Source: CAVQJU01 sp963755195 (lineage in GTDB: Bacteria; Acidobacteriota; Vicinamibacteria; Vicinamibacterales; CAVVIG01). From it: DNA of 64,000 bases. The stretch is from assembly GCA_963755195.1 (NCBI GenBank), contig CAVWIZ010000002.1, positions 1,302,001 to 1,366,000 on the forward strand, read 5' to 3'. Under the pieces are notes generated by a model. That model ran no database searches. It was given only the letters and a program-made list of their open reading frames with translations, and had not been told where the DNA came from. Below are positions 1 to 10,656 of the stretch, one piece after another (position 1 is the stretch's first letter; the number at the start of each line of letters is the position of its first letter). The translations under genes were made by a program, and so were the position numbers.

Positions 1-237
1 GGAATCGCCGCCTCAGCGAAGGCCGCGCCCTTGAGCAGCGTGGCCGCCCTCAACCGCGTAGTCGCGTCGGCGCTGCCAAGGTCGCTGACGGCCTGCTCGA
101 AGGGGATCTGTGCGAATACTCGGGCAGGAAAGCCAGGAACGGCAGGAAAGGCGGGAAGGCTAGGAACTCCCGGAAGGCCTGGGCCGGCCACGAGACAGAG
201 AACGACGACCAGGAACCGTCGACTGGCCCCCGCCCAT
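1..237 (-). CDS. HEAT-repeat protein, exported, N-terminal part only
   Basis: Reading right to left, an ATG at 235-237 is followed by a hydrophobic signal-like stretch (SRRFLVVVLCLVAG), then a low-complexity Pro/Phe/Leu/Gly stretch with a roughly three-residue period. After that comes an amphipathic helix pair containing AVSDLGSADATTRLRAA, which is typical of a HEAT repeat (spaced L, D, R and A positions). The ATG and the rest of the frame agree only if one G is removed from the five-G run at 226-230, so the start carries a likely +1 error or the true start lies elsewhere. The gene lies about 50 nt downstream of uvrA on the same strand and runs off the left edge. Function unknown; HEAT proteins are usually protein-binding scaffolds. 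Confidence 0.5.
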
Positions 238-273
238 CCAGTCCTACCAGCCCCGTCTGCCCGGCTGGCCCCG

Positions 274-288
274 CCTGCCCTACCTGCC

Positions 289-297
<9 letters not shown>
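274..297. repeat. 9-nt tandem repeat over the uvrA stop codon
   Basis: Unit CTGCCCTAC is present twice plus a partial third copy. On the minus strand each unit reads GGCAGGTAG, so the uvrA TAG stop is repeated in frame. The C-rich character extends leftwards to about 240. Confidence 0.7.
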
Positions 298-3306
<3,009 letters not shown>

Positions 3307-3374
3307 GACCTCTGCTCTGGCCTGTGCTCTACTGGCGATTGCGGCGTATCGCTAAACCATTTATCGTAGCATGT

Positions 3375-3761
3375 ATGAAAATCTTCCGCGCCGCGCAGGT
3401 TACGGCGGAGAATGGCGACCCGAACACGTTCACCGGTGCGGTGTCCCGGACGACGCTCGCATCGGAGAAAGCCGGGACGCCGGTCAATGTCTACCGCGTG
3501 GCGTTTTCGCCGGGCGCCCGCACACACTGGCACACGCACGATGGCCCGCAGTGGCTGTTCATCGTCGAAGGACGCATTCGCATCCAGAAGCTGGGTGAGC
3601 CGGCGCAGGAGGTCGAGGCGGGCGACGCCGTTGTCATCCAGCCGGGCGAAAAGCACTGGCACGGAGCCACGGCCACTGTTGGCGGCGTTCACCTGGCGGT
3701 GAATATCACCGCGGCCACCAACTGGATGGAGCCCGTGACCGATGCGCAGTACCGAAGCTGA
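3375..3761 (+). CDS. cupin domain protein
   Basis: Small single-domain beta-barrel protein of 128 residues. Cupin motif 1 is HWHTHDGPQWLFIVEG with candidate metal ligands H51, H53 and H55. Motif 2 is PGEKHWHGA with H94 and H96. I chose the ATG at 3375 because the family-like sequence begins there and the frame upstream to 3324 looks non-coding. Substrate and reaction cannot be read from the sequence; single-cupin proteins of this size include oxygenases, isomerases and sensors. It lies immediately before tRNA-Thr on the same strand. Confidence 0.85.
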   Translation: MKIFRAAQVTAENGDPNTFTGAVSRTTLASEKAGTPVNVYRVAFSPGARTHWHTHDGPQWLFIVEGRIRIQKLGEPAQEVEAGDAVVIQPGEKHWHGATATVGGVHLAVNITAATNWMEPVTDAQYRS

Positions 3762-3800
3762 CGGCGTGCTAAACTAGCGGATTCGTCGTCAACCCGCCTG

Positions 3801-3876
3801 GCCGGCGTAGCTCAGTTGGTAGAGCAGCTGATTCGTAATCAGCAGGTCACCCGTTCAAGTCGGGTCGCCGGCTCCA
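3801..3876 (+). tRNA. tRNA-Thr (anticodon CGT)
   Basis: Full cloverleaf. Acceptor GCCGGCG pairs with CGCCGGC, the D arm is GCTC-AGTTGGTA-GAGC, the anticodon stem GCTGA/TCAGC encloses the loop TTCGTAA (anticodon CGT, reads ACG), and the T arm is ACCCG-TTCAAGT-CGGGT. CCA is encoded at 3874-3876 and followed by a six-T run. The 3' end is the source of two further partial copies downstream. Confidence 0.97.
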
Positions 3877-3879
3877 TTT
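3845..3879 (+). repeat. tRNA-Thr 3'-end direct repeat, copy 1
   Basis: Last part of tRNA-Thr (T arm, acceptor 3' strand, CCA and adjoining T's). It matches 5507-5541 at 33 of 35 positions, and its right half (3864-3885) matches 4775-4795. This is the usual placement of an att core for a tRNA-targeting integrase. Confidence 0.75.
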
Positions 3880-3908
3880 TTTCATCGGGACGGCAGCGAG
3901 CCGTTCGC

Positions 3909-4769
3909 CTACGTGCGGAAAACCAATCGGATACCCACCGCGATTCCGTCCCGTAACGCACCGATGTTAGGGCTGACGTGGAGATGGTTTCCGGGCGACG
4001 CGCCAACAAAGATCTGGAACCGGCCCTCCGCCTGACTGCCCCCGTGCAGCTCAAACAATAGCGAATAGTAGTTGAATGGATTCTCGCCGATTTCGTGCTG
4101 CGTCCTGGCCACGATTGCCTTCCGGTTGCCCCGCCACAACGTCGCACGGGCGCCCAGATAGACCGGTCGAAGGTAGCCGGCCGGACTGCCGTCGAAACGA
4201 AAGTTCACGGGTTCAACGACCATCTCGAGCTCCGGCGTGAACGGCCACGTCGATAGCTTCCGGTACGCCCCAAAGTAGACGACGTTGTACTCGGACGGAT
4301 CGGCAACAACCGGGACCGTTCCACCCGGGCCTCGGATCTCCTCCAGCTTCTCGTCGAGATCCCTGGTCAGGTGCGAGCTCAGGTGCGTGATTCCCGTCGA
4401 AAGCGTGAAGTTCGTCGAGTGTGTATGGACGTAGCCGAGACCAAGCAGGTAACCCGTGCCCCCGACGCTCACCTGCGAACCGAGGTTCTCGGTGCCGACG
4501 GTTTGGAATGTGCTCCGAAAATTCACGCTGCCTGAGCCCACTCGAACGACAGTGACGCGTAAGGTCATGTCGGCGTCCCAGGAATACAAGCGCGAAAATT
4601 CGTTGGTCGGAGGTGTGTACTTGCGGAACATGGCCTCGAACGAAGCGTCGGGCAGCGTCACCGCCTGCGCGTTGACCACGGCTGTCTGGCCGGCCACACA
4701 ACACGCGCCAAGCACCATCGCGGACGTTCTCGAAAACGACCACAAGGCACGCTTGATCATCGACAACAT
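3909..4769 (-). CDS. exported, probably outer-membrane beta-barrel protein (DUF1207-like)
   Basis: About 286 residues. The N-terminus has Lys/Arg, a hydrophobic core and AVVNAQA, a good Sec signal peptide with cleavage after the last Ala. The body alternates short hydrophobic and polar stretches rich in aromatic and Gly residues and ends in IRLVFRT, as outer-membrane barrels do. The segment ITHLSSHL recalls DUF1207 proteins; that is a resemblance I cannot confirm. ATG at 4769 or 4760 puts the signal peptide at the N-terminus, although the frame stays open to an ATG at 4946 through a 15-nt homopolymer. The gene lies between tRNA-end repeat copies 1 and 2, on the strand opposite to its neighbours, and fits a transferred single-gene cassette. 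Confidence 0.65.
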   Translation of the reverse strand: MLSMIKRALWSFSRTSAMVLGACCVAGQTAVVNAQAVTLPDASFEAMFRKYTPPTNEFSRLYSWDADMTLRVTVVRVGSGSVNFRSTFQTVGTENLGSQVSVGGTGYLLGLGYVHTHSTNFTLSTGITHLSSHLTRDLDEKLEEIRGPGGTVPVVADPSEYNVVYFGAYRKLSTWPFTPELEMVVEPVNFRFDGSPAGYLRPVYLGARATLWRGNRKAIVARTQHEIGENPFNYYSLLFELHGGSQAEGRFQIFVGASPGNHLHVSPNIGALRDGIAVGIRLVFRT

Positions 4770-4774
4770 CGCGC

Positions 4775-4795
4775 GTCGCCAGCTCCATTTTTCAT
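4775..4795 (+). repeat. tRNA-Thr 3'-end repeat, copy 2 (partial)
   Basis: Matches 3864-3885 (end of tRNA-Thr plus trailing T's and TCAT) with one substitution and one fewer T. It sits just upstream of the start of the minus-strand gene that ends at 3909. Confidence 0.6.
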
Positions 4796-4851
4796 TAGAA
4801 AAAACCCGATCGTGGACGGATTCGATCGTGTGCAAAACGGGACGGCAATTG

Positions 4852-4866
4852 CCCCCCCCCCCCCCC
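4852..4866. repeat. 15-nt poly-C (poly-G on the minus strand) tract
   Basis: Uninterrupted run of 15 C's, about 85-100 nt upstream of the likely start of the minus-strand barrel gene. If translation began at 4946 the tract would lie inside the reading frame. Tracts this long are prone to slippage, so its length may vary in the population or be a sequencing artefact. Confidence 0.8.
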
Positions 4867-4936
4867 GGGAGCGTGCTATCGTCCCGGGCGTGAGCGTCCC
4901 CTCGTTTAAGGCTGAAGCAGTGCGACGGCTCTCCAG

Positions 4937-5125
4937 TTGACCTCATACAAGCCCACGCGTCGTCCGGCCTTCCAAAAACTCCTCCTGCAAATCGAACGTG
5001 ATGTCGTCGAGCTGGCGAATCTGAAAATGTTATGGAAGGACGCTCAGGCCAATCTCGCGGCGCATCGGCGACAACTGCGCGCCGTCACAGCGCGCCTCAA
5101 GCGCCCCCGCCGAGCGAAACGCTAG
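4937..5125 (+). CDS. small basic hypothetical protein, doubtful
   Basis: 62-residue frame with a TTG start, rich in Lys and Arg, with one stretch that could form an amphipathic helix (FQKLLLQIERDVVELANLK). No Shine-Dalgarno sequence is obvious and I recognise no family. It lies between tRNA-end copies 2 and 3, in a stretch of nearly 400 bases with no other convincing gene. It may be a remnant or not coding. Confidence 0.25.
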   Translation: MTSYKPTRRPAFQKLLLQIERDVVELANLKMLWKDAQANLAAHRRQLRAVTARLKRPRRAKR

Positions 5126-5149
5126 ACCTGGCCGGGCGCGTTCACCGCT

Positions 5150-5329
5150 TCACATTTTTCGCACGTGCGCGTTTCGCGCCAGCCAGTCGTCCCGCTGCGC
5201 GGCCGTCAGCAAGACTTCGACGGTCGCCCGCCGATCGATCACACCGAACAGTTCCTCGACGGTATACGGCTCGGTCACCGTCACCGTGATCAACCGCCGC
5301 GAGTCGGCGCGTTCGTAGGTGATCGGCAT
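5150..5329 (-). CDS. small hypothetical protein, possibly truncated
   Basis: About 59 residues from the ATG at 5329. The start MPITYERADSRRLITVTVTEPYT resembles short bacterial proteins with a STAS- or SpoIIAA-like fold that begin MPITYE and normally run past 120 residues. Here the similarity fades after about residue 35 and the frame closes early, so it looks like a 3'-truncated copy. It lies inside the segment bounded by tRNA-end repeats, which fits a degraded accessory island. Confidence 0.4.
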   Translation of the reverse strand: MPITYERADSRRLITVTVTEPYTVEELFGVIDRRATVEVLLTAAQRDDWLARNAHVRKM

Positions 5330-5506
5330 GGTTCCCACTGGATGGATGGGATCGTCGATCGCATGTTTGACAGCCAGGCTGACAGCCAACCGGTTGGACC
5401 GACGGTAGAAAATATGGACACCGACAGACTACAATAGGAGACAATACGGCCGCAAAGACGCGGGCGGACTCCGTGGACGCTGCCCTGTAGGATTTGGTAG
5501 CCAACG

Positions 5507-5541
5507 GGTCACCCGTTCAAATCGAGTCGCCGGCTCCATTT
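5507..5541 (+). repeat. tRNA-Thr 3'-end direct repeat, copy 3
   Basis: 33 of 35 bases match 3845-3879, including the T loop, the acceptor 3' strand and CCA. The 5' half of a tRNA is absent, so it is not a second tRNA gene. Right boundary of the accessory segment; the secreted family gene starts 13 nt later. Confidence 0.75.
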
Positions 5542-5554
5542 CAGGAGATCTTGC

Positions 5555-6688
5555 ATGACCAAGCGGTATCTCGCGTCAGGATGCGTGGCAGCGGCGGCGC
5601 TCCTGGCGGCCGCCGTGGTCGCGGTCATCGCCGTCCCGGCCGCTGCTCAATCCCAGACCACGCCAAAACCGGCCGCGGCCAAAGCCGCGGCGGCGGAGCC
5701 GGCGAAGGCCGGGTCGAAAACGCCCTGGGGCGAACCCGACCTGCAGGGCGTGTGGACGAGTGACGCGGCGCTCGGCATCCCGCGCGAGCGGCCCGACAAG
5801 TTCGGCACCCGCGCGATCCTGACCGACGAGGAGTTCGCCGAGGCCCGCAAGAGCGACGAGCAGCGGCGGACGGCCGGCGAAAACGCCGTCGGGGCATTCA
5901 GAAACGACGGCGCGTGGAAGACGAGGTCGTTCCGCCAGACGTCCCTCGTGATCGCACCGGAGGACGGCCGCACGCCCGCGTTCACCGAACAGGCGCTGAC
6001 GCGGACGGCTCCGCGCGACCGGGGAACCTTCGGTGAAGGCCCTTTCAACGACCAGTTGGACTTCACGCTCTACGATCGCTGCATCACGCGCGGCATCGTC
6101 GGGTCGATCATGCCGGTGGTGTACGGCAACGGCAACCGCATCATCCAGTCGCCCGGCGTCGTCGTGCTCAGCTACGAGATGGTGCACGACACCCGCGTCA
6201 TCTACACCGACGGCCGCCCGCACCTCCCTTCGAAGATCCGGCAGTATCTGGGCGATTCGCGCGGCCACTGGGAAGGCAACACGCTCGTCGTCGAGACCAC
6301 GAACTTTACCGATCAGACGAGCATCGGCGGCGGCAACGGCAACGGTCTCCGGCACAGCGCCGGCATGAAGATCACCGAACGGATTTCTCGCGTGGACGCC
6401 GACGAACTTCGATACGAAGTGCACGTGGACGATCCCAACACCTACGTGAAGCCGTTCACTATTTCGCTGCCGCTCACATCGCCGCCCGGCTACGTTCTGC
6501 TGCCGTACGAGTGTCACGAAGGCAATTACATGCTGAAGAATTCACTGAGCGCCGAGCGCGCGGAAGACAAGGCGATTGAAGAGGACGCCAAGAAGGGGAT
6601 CGTCAGGAGACGCAAGAGCGTCCAGCAGAACCTGGACGCGGGCGCACGGCCGATCCCCGGGCGGGCGAACCCCGACGATCAGGAGTAA
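5555..6688 (+). CDS. secreted GEPDLQGVW-family protein
   Basis: 377 residues. A long hydrophobic signal peptide ends near PAAAQS and is followed by an Ala/Lys-rich linker. The conserved family block WGEPDLQGVWTSDAA comes next, and near the middle is TDGRPHLP...DSRGHWEGNTLVVETTNFTDQT. Five paralogues occur in this window (here and ending or starting near 30677, 36929, 38716 and 45317). All have signal peptides and the DGRPH...WEGxTLxVxTT core. The biochemical role is not known to me. The ATG has a fair Shine-Dalgarno sequence (AGGAG) 6-10 nt upstream. Confidence 0.85.
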   Translation: MTKRYLASGCVAAAALLAAAVVAVIAVPAAAQSQTTPKPAAAKAAAAEPAKAGSKTPWGEPDLQGVWTSDAALGIPRERPDKFGTRAILTDEEFAEARKSDEQRRTAGENAVGAFRNDGAWKTRSFRQTSLVIAPEDGRTPAFTEQALTRTAPRDRGTFGEGPFNDQLDFTLYDRCITRGIVGSIMPVVYGNGNRIIQSPGVVVLSYEMVHDTRVIYTDGRPHLPSKIRQYLGDSRGHWEGNTLVVETTNFTDQTSIGGGNGNGLRHSAGMKITERISRVDADELRYEVHVDDPNTYVKPFTISLPLTSPPGYVLLPYECHEGNYMLKNSLSAERAEDKAIEEDAKKGIVRRRKSVQQNLDAGARPIPGRANPDDQE

Positions 6689-6735
6689 CCGAACGGTCCT
6701 GACGCCGCCCACAGAGACGGAGCAAACGGAACCAG

Positions 6736-6948
6736 ATGGCACAACGATCACGCCCCACGATTACGAAGCGCCAGCGAGAGCAGGCGCGGATTACCAAGCA
6801 GAAGGACAAGCTGGCCCGCCGCGCTGAAAAAGCGCGGCGCGGGCCGTCCGGTCCATCGTCGCCCGACGGCATCGATCCGGACATCGCGGACATCCGGCCC
6901 GGGCCGCAGCCGCTGGCTGACTGGCAGATCGACACCGAGGAAGTGTAA
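6736..6948 (+). CDS. small basic conserved protein
   Basis: 70 residues. The Arg/Lys-rich N-terminal two thirds (KRQREQARITKQKDKLARRAEK) look like one long charged helix; the short C-terminus is acidic/proline-containing (DPDIADIRPGPQP). The ATG at 6736 follows the GGAGC of the upstream region by about 15 nt. I recognise the pattern as a recurrent small protein of unknown function. Nucleic-acid or ribosome association is a guess from charge alone. It follows the secreted protein gene by 47 nt. Confidence 0.7.
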   Translation: MAQRSRPTITKRQREQARITKQKDKLARRAEKARRGPSGPSSPDGIDPDIADIRPGPQPLADWQIDTEEV

Positions 6949-6980
6949 CGGCGGCCCGGGCGACATTCAGGGTTCAGCCT

Positions 6981-7947
6981 TCACGTCCACCAGGGATCTG
7001 CCGGCGGCTCGGTCAGGACGACGCGCGACAGGAGATCGACGGCGGAACGAAGACCCTCGTCCGCCGACGCCAGCGCATCCTCGTGCTCGATGCTCATCAC
7101 ATAGTCGTAGCCCGCCAGCCGCAGGGCTGAGACGATGCGTTTCCATTCGAGCTCGTCGTGCCCCCACCCGACGCTTCGGAACAGCCACGATCGTTCCGCC
7201 ATCCGCCGGTAGCTCTTCGGATCGATGACCCCGTTGACGGCGACATTTCGTGGATCCATCGCCACGTCTTTCGCGTGGACATGAAAGATGGCATCGCCAA
7301 GCGCGCGAATCGCCGCCGGCACGTCGACGCCCTGCCAGAAGAAGTGGCTCGGGTCGAAGTTGACGCCGAGATGCGGGTTCGTGGCCTGCCGAAGTCTGAG
7401 TGCCGTCTCGACGTTGTAGACGACAAAACCCGGGTGAGCCTCGAGCGCGACGTTGATGCCGTGGTCGGCCGCGAAGCGGGCGGCTTCGGTCCAATACGGA
7501 ATCGCCTTCTTCTCCCACTGCCAGTCGAGAATCTCCAGAAACTCCGGCGGCCACGGCGGCGGTCACCCAATTGGGGTGCGCCGCGGCATCTGAATCGCCA
7601 GGACACCCGGAAAACGTGACGACGACCGGCACCTCGAGCTGCGCGGCGAGCTTGACGGTCTTTCGAAACACGTCATCGTCGGCCTTGGCAAGCGCGCGGT
7701 TCGGGTGCAGCGGATTCCCGTGGCACGACAACGCGCTGATGGTCAGGCCCGCGTCGGCGACAAGCTGACGGAAGTCGCTCGCACTGGATTTGTCCGCCAG
7801 CAGCGCATCCGGATCGATATGATCGTGCCCCGGCCAGCCGCCGGCGCCCAGTTCGATCGCGGCAATCCCTCCCAGCGAGCGAACCTTCGCCAGCATCTGC
7901 TTGACGCCCAGCGCGCCGAACACCGGTGTAAACACGCCGAGTTTCAT
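6981..7947 (-). CDS. sugar phosphate isomerase/epimerase (xylose-isomerase-like TIM barrel), frameshifted
   Basis: Residues 1-130 (MKLGVFTPVFGAL..., with SALSCHGNPLHP) and the later part (FHVHAKD, SIEHED) match the IolE/xylose-isomerase-like TIM-barrel family, whose metal ligands are His, Glu and Asp at strand ends. The two parts are in different frames. Removing one base near 7555-7561 gives a continuous product with PWPPEFLEILDWQWE and a proper central section (HPGF, NFDPSHFFWQG), so this is a +1 insertion in an otherwise complete gene of about 320 codons. It lies 3' of a second, Tat-exported TIM barrel in the same operon. The usual substrates of the family are inositol or sugar derivatives. 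Confidence 0.8.
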
Positions 7948-7953
7948 ACGTAG

Positions 7954-7995
7954 GAGTCGGGGCTCACCTGGCCAGAGTCGGGGTCGACCAGGCCA
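7954..7995. repeat. two 21-nt imperfect tandem units between the TIM-barrel genes
   Basis: Both units begin GAGTCGGGG and end GGCCA, with about 15 of 21 positions shared. They lie in the gap upstream of the start of the gene ending at 6981. Confidence 0.5.
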
Positions 7996-8028
7996 ATGGT
8001 CATGCGGGGCATCAGCGGCGCGCGCGTC

Positions 8029-8940
8029 TCATGCGAGGGCCTGCCTGACGAAGGCGTAGCACTTCTTCACTTCTTCGACCGGCGTGCCCTCGCCCTGGTG
8101 CTCGTACTCGATGTACGCGCGGATCGGCCATCGTTCGCGTTTGAGCAGCTGCAGCACGTCGTGAATCGGCGTATTCCCGGCGCCCCAGGGCACGTTGTCG
8201 CCTTGATTGTTCTTGCGATCCTTGAGGTGCAGGTTCGTGATGCTCTCGTGGTGCGCGCGCATATATTGCAGCGCGTCGAAGTTGGCGGCGGTAAAGTGGC
8301 CGATGTCGAGGTTGACCTTGAAATATTTCGACATCCCCATCGCCTCGGCGAAACTTTCCGGCGCGGCGAACTCTCCGGGCGTCGACGCGTTCGAGTGACC
8401 GTGCATCGCGACCACCATCCTGTGCTTCTCGGCGAACGGCACGATGCGCCTGGCCACAGGAATCGTCGTCGAGCTGGTGATGATCTGGGCGCCCAGCGCT
8501 TTGGCCATCTCGAACCCGCGGTCGATCTCGCCGTCGGAGTAGCTGGTGTCGGGACTGTAGTTATAGGCGTAGATCGACAGGCCAGCCGCGTCGAACTTCT
8601 TCCTGACTTGCCGGAAGTGGTCGAGCGGCGTTTCGAGGCGCCATTTCCGCAGCTGCTCTCGCGCCTGCTGAATCTCGTCCTGGGATCGCCCGCGACCCCC
8701 TGGCTGCCGCGGCTCGACGTGCGGCGCAAACATCTCGCACTCGCCAAGGCCGCATTCGGCCATCGCGCCGACGATGACGTCGACAAGGTCGCCGCCGTCT
8801 GGACGCGGCAGCGCGCGGAAGCTGTAGGTCTGGACGCCGATCCGGACGCCTGCCACGCGCGAGTCGATCGCGGCGGCCGCCAGACGCGGAACAGCCAGCG
8901 AGGCGACTGCCAGTTTGCCGAATTCGCGTCTCGTCAACAT
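8029..8940 (-). CDS. Tat-exported sugar phosphate isomerase/epimerase
   Basis: 303 residues. Twin-arginine signal TRREFGKLAVASLAVPRLAAAA at residues 3-24, then a complete xylose-isomerase-like TIM barrel (RIGVQTYSFR, VAMHGHSN, VNLDIGHF, LHLKDRK, IEYEHQGEG), which contains the His, Asp and Glu residues expected for a divalent-metal site. Export of a folded, metal-loaded enzyme fits Tat use. Downstream of the cytochrome c/PQQ dehydrogenase pair, it may process sugar-derived products in the periplasm. The start codon is preceded at once by a G-rich heptad repeat (sense strand) that also supplies an AGGGG-like ribosome-binding sequence. Confidence 0.88.
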   Translation of the reverse strand: MLTRREFGKLAVASLAVPRLAAAAIDSRVAGVRIGVQTYSFRALPRPDGGDLVDVIVGAMAECGLGECEMFAPHVEPRQPGGRGRSQDEIQQAREQLRKWRLETPLDHFRQVRKKFDAAGLSIYAYNYSPDTSYSDGEIDRGFEMAKALGAQIITSSTTIPVARRIVPFAEKHRMVVAMHGHSNASTPGEFAAPESFAEAMGMSKYFKVNLDIGHFTAANFDALQYMRAHHESITNLHLKDRKNNQGDNVPWGAGNTPIHDVLQLLKRERWPIRAYIEYEHQGEGTPVEEVKKCYAFVRQALA

Positions 8941-8948
8941 TCTCTCAA

Positions 8949-8974
8949 CCCCTAGCCCCTAGCCCCTAGCCCCT
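8949..8974 (-). repeat. G-rich heptad repeat upstream of the Tat TIM-barrel start
   Basis: Minus-strand unit CTAGGGG, three copies plus a partial one, ending 8 nt before the ATG at 8940. Four G4 tracts spaced by 3 nt could form a two- to four-tetrad G-quadruplex in the mRNA. It lies between co-directional genes. Confidence 0.85.
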
Positions 8975-8979
8975 GTGCA

Positions 8980-10656
8980 TCATCTCGGCAACGCAAACGC
9001 GTACAAAGTGTCCCCCGCACCGACGACGACAAACTGTCGGCCGTCAAGCATATAGGTTTCCGGACCGTTGCTGGTGTTGGTCCCGAGACCGACGTGCCAG
9101 AGCGGCTTGCCGGTTGACGGATCGTAGGCCACGAAGTTGCCGCCGCCGTCGTTGCCGAACAGGAGCTTTCCCGCCGTGCTGAGCAAGCCCATGGGACCGC
9201 CTACGCTTCCTCCGGCGTTCATCGCCAGCGGCCGGCTCCACTTCACCTTGCCCGTCTTGTAGTCGATCGCCTTGAGCGCCCGGCCGAGATTCCCGACGCC
9301 GCGCTCGGCGGCCGCCCAGCCCTGCGGACGATCGTCGGTGTCGGTCAGGTAGAAGACGCTGAACGACTGCGATACGCCGACGTAGAACAACCCCGTGTCG
9401 GGACTGAAGCTCGGCGGCGGCCAGTTCGTCGCGCCGTTGGTGTCCGGCGACACGAGCACTCCCGGAATCGACGCTTCCTTGGCCGGATTCGGAATCGGTT
9501 GGCCGGTCGCGTTCAGGCCCTTCGTCCAGTTCACCGAATCGATATGCGTCGTCGTCAGGATGTGCTTGCCGTTGGTCCGGTCGAGCAGGAAGAAGTGGCC
9601 GTTGCGATTGGCCTGCGCGATGAGCTTGCGCGGCTTGCCGTCGATGACGCCGTCGATGAGAATCGGGGTCTGTGCCGCGTCCCAGTCGTGGGTGTCGTGG
9701 GGCGACACCTGGTAGTACCACACGAGCTTTCCGGTGTCAGGGTTGAGCGCCACGATCGAGCACGTCCACAAGTTGTCGCCTTCGCGGCTCTTCCCGGCGA
9801 GCACGGGCTGTGGATTGCCGGTGCCGATGTAGTACAGGTTGAGCTCGGGGTCGTACGTGCCCGGCAGCCATGGCATCCCGCCGCCGTTCGTCATCGCGTC
9901 GGCGTTGGGCCAGCTTTCGGCGCCGGGTTGTCCCGGTCTCGGTGTCGAGTACCAACGCCAGACAATCTGGCCGCTCTCCGGATCGCGCGATTCAAGATAG
10001 CCCGGCACGTCGAGCGAATCGCCGCCGACGCCGATGATCACCTGCTTGCCGATGATGATGGGCGCGCTCGTGGAGAAATACTCGCGCTTCACGTTGGCGA
10101 TTTCGTGGTGCCAGCGCTCTTTGCCCGTCGTCGCATCCAGCGAAACGAAATAGTTGTCGGGCGTGAGGAAGTACAGCCAGTTGCCGTACATCCCGACGCC
10201 GCGATTGCCGATGTGGATGCCGCCGCGCGTCTTCCAGAAGTAGTGCCAGATTTCGCGGCCGGTTCGCGCGTCGACGGCCCAGACGTGATCGGGCGACGAA
10301 AAGTAGAGCGTGCCGCCAATCATCAGCGGTGTCGCCTTGATGGTGGGTGCACCGAACCCACTGGCGGCGGCCGGAGGCACGTCGGGCCCCTCCCCGCCGA
10401 TGTTCGCGAACGTCTGAGAGGTGTTCAACCTGTAGACCCACGCGAGCTGCAGGTTCTTCACGTTGTCGGCGGTGATCTGGGTGAGCGTGCTGTAGCGGCG
10501 TCCCGAATAGTCGCCGTGATAGCTCGGCCAGGCATCGGTCGGCGCCTTCAGCAACATCGACGGATCGATCCCGGGTCCCTGCTGCGCGACGACGCCGGCG
10601 GGTAAGAGCGCGGCGGCCAGCCAGACCGAAACATGGAACAGCCTTCGAAGGTTCAT
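8980..10656 (-). CDS. PQQ-dependent dehydrogenase (eight-bladed propeller), periplasmic
   Basis: 558 residues. Signal peptide ends near GVVAQQG. The mature start WPSYHGDYSGRRYSTLTQI and repeated blades with W-docking motifs (VWAVDARTGREIW, YFVSLDATTGKERW, KALKAIDYKTGKVKW, FVAYDPSTGKPLW) identify a quinoprotein alcohol/glucose-dehydrogenase-like propeller. Such enzymes oxidise alcohols or sugars and pass electrons to cytochrome c. The ATG at 10656 overlaps the stop of the diheme cytochrome gene by 4 nt (ATGA), so the pair is translationally coupled. The frame stays open upstream to 11475, but that part is antiphase to the real cytochrome gene. Confidence 0.9.
   Translation of the reverse strand: MNLRRLFHVSVWLAAALLPAGVVAQQGPGIDPSMLLKAPTDAWPSYHGDYSGRRYSTLTQITADNVKNLQLAWVYRLNTSQTFANIGGEGPDVPPAAASGFGAPTIKATPLMIGGTLYFSSPDHVWAVDARTGREIWHYFWKTRGGIHIGNRGVGMYGNWLYFLTPDNYFVSLDATTGKERWHHEIANVKREYFSTSAPIIIGKQVIIGVGGDSLDVPGYLESRDPESGQIVWRWYSTPRPGQPGAESWPNADAMTNGGGMPWLPGTYDPELNLYYIGTGNPQPVLAGKSREGDNLWTCSIVALNPDTGKLVWYYQVSPHDTHDWDAAQTPILIDGVIDGKPRKLIAQANRNGHFFLLDRTNGKHILTTTHIDSVNWTKGLNATGQPIPNPAKEASIPGVLVSPDTNGATNWPPPSFSPDTGLFYVGVSQSFSVFYLTDTDDRPQGWAAAERGVGNLGRALKAIDYKTGKVKWSRPLAMNAGGSVGGPMGLLSTAGKLLFGNDGGGNFVAYDPSTGKPLWHVGLGTNTSNGPETYMLDGRQFVVVGAGDTLYAFALPR

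Noticed and set aside
5490..5541. Second tRNA-Thr gene
   Set aside because: Only the 3' third is present; there is no D arm or anticodon arm.
3801..5541. Integrated prophage or full integrative element at tRNA-Thr
   Set aside because: No integrase, recombinase or phage gene lies between the repeats; only the repeat arrangement supports past insertion.
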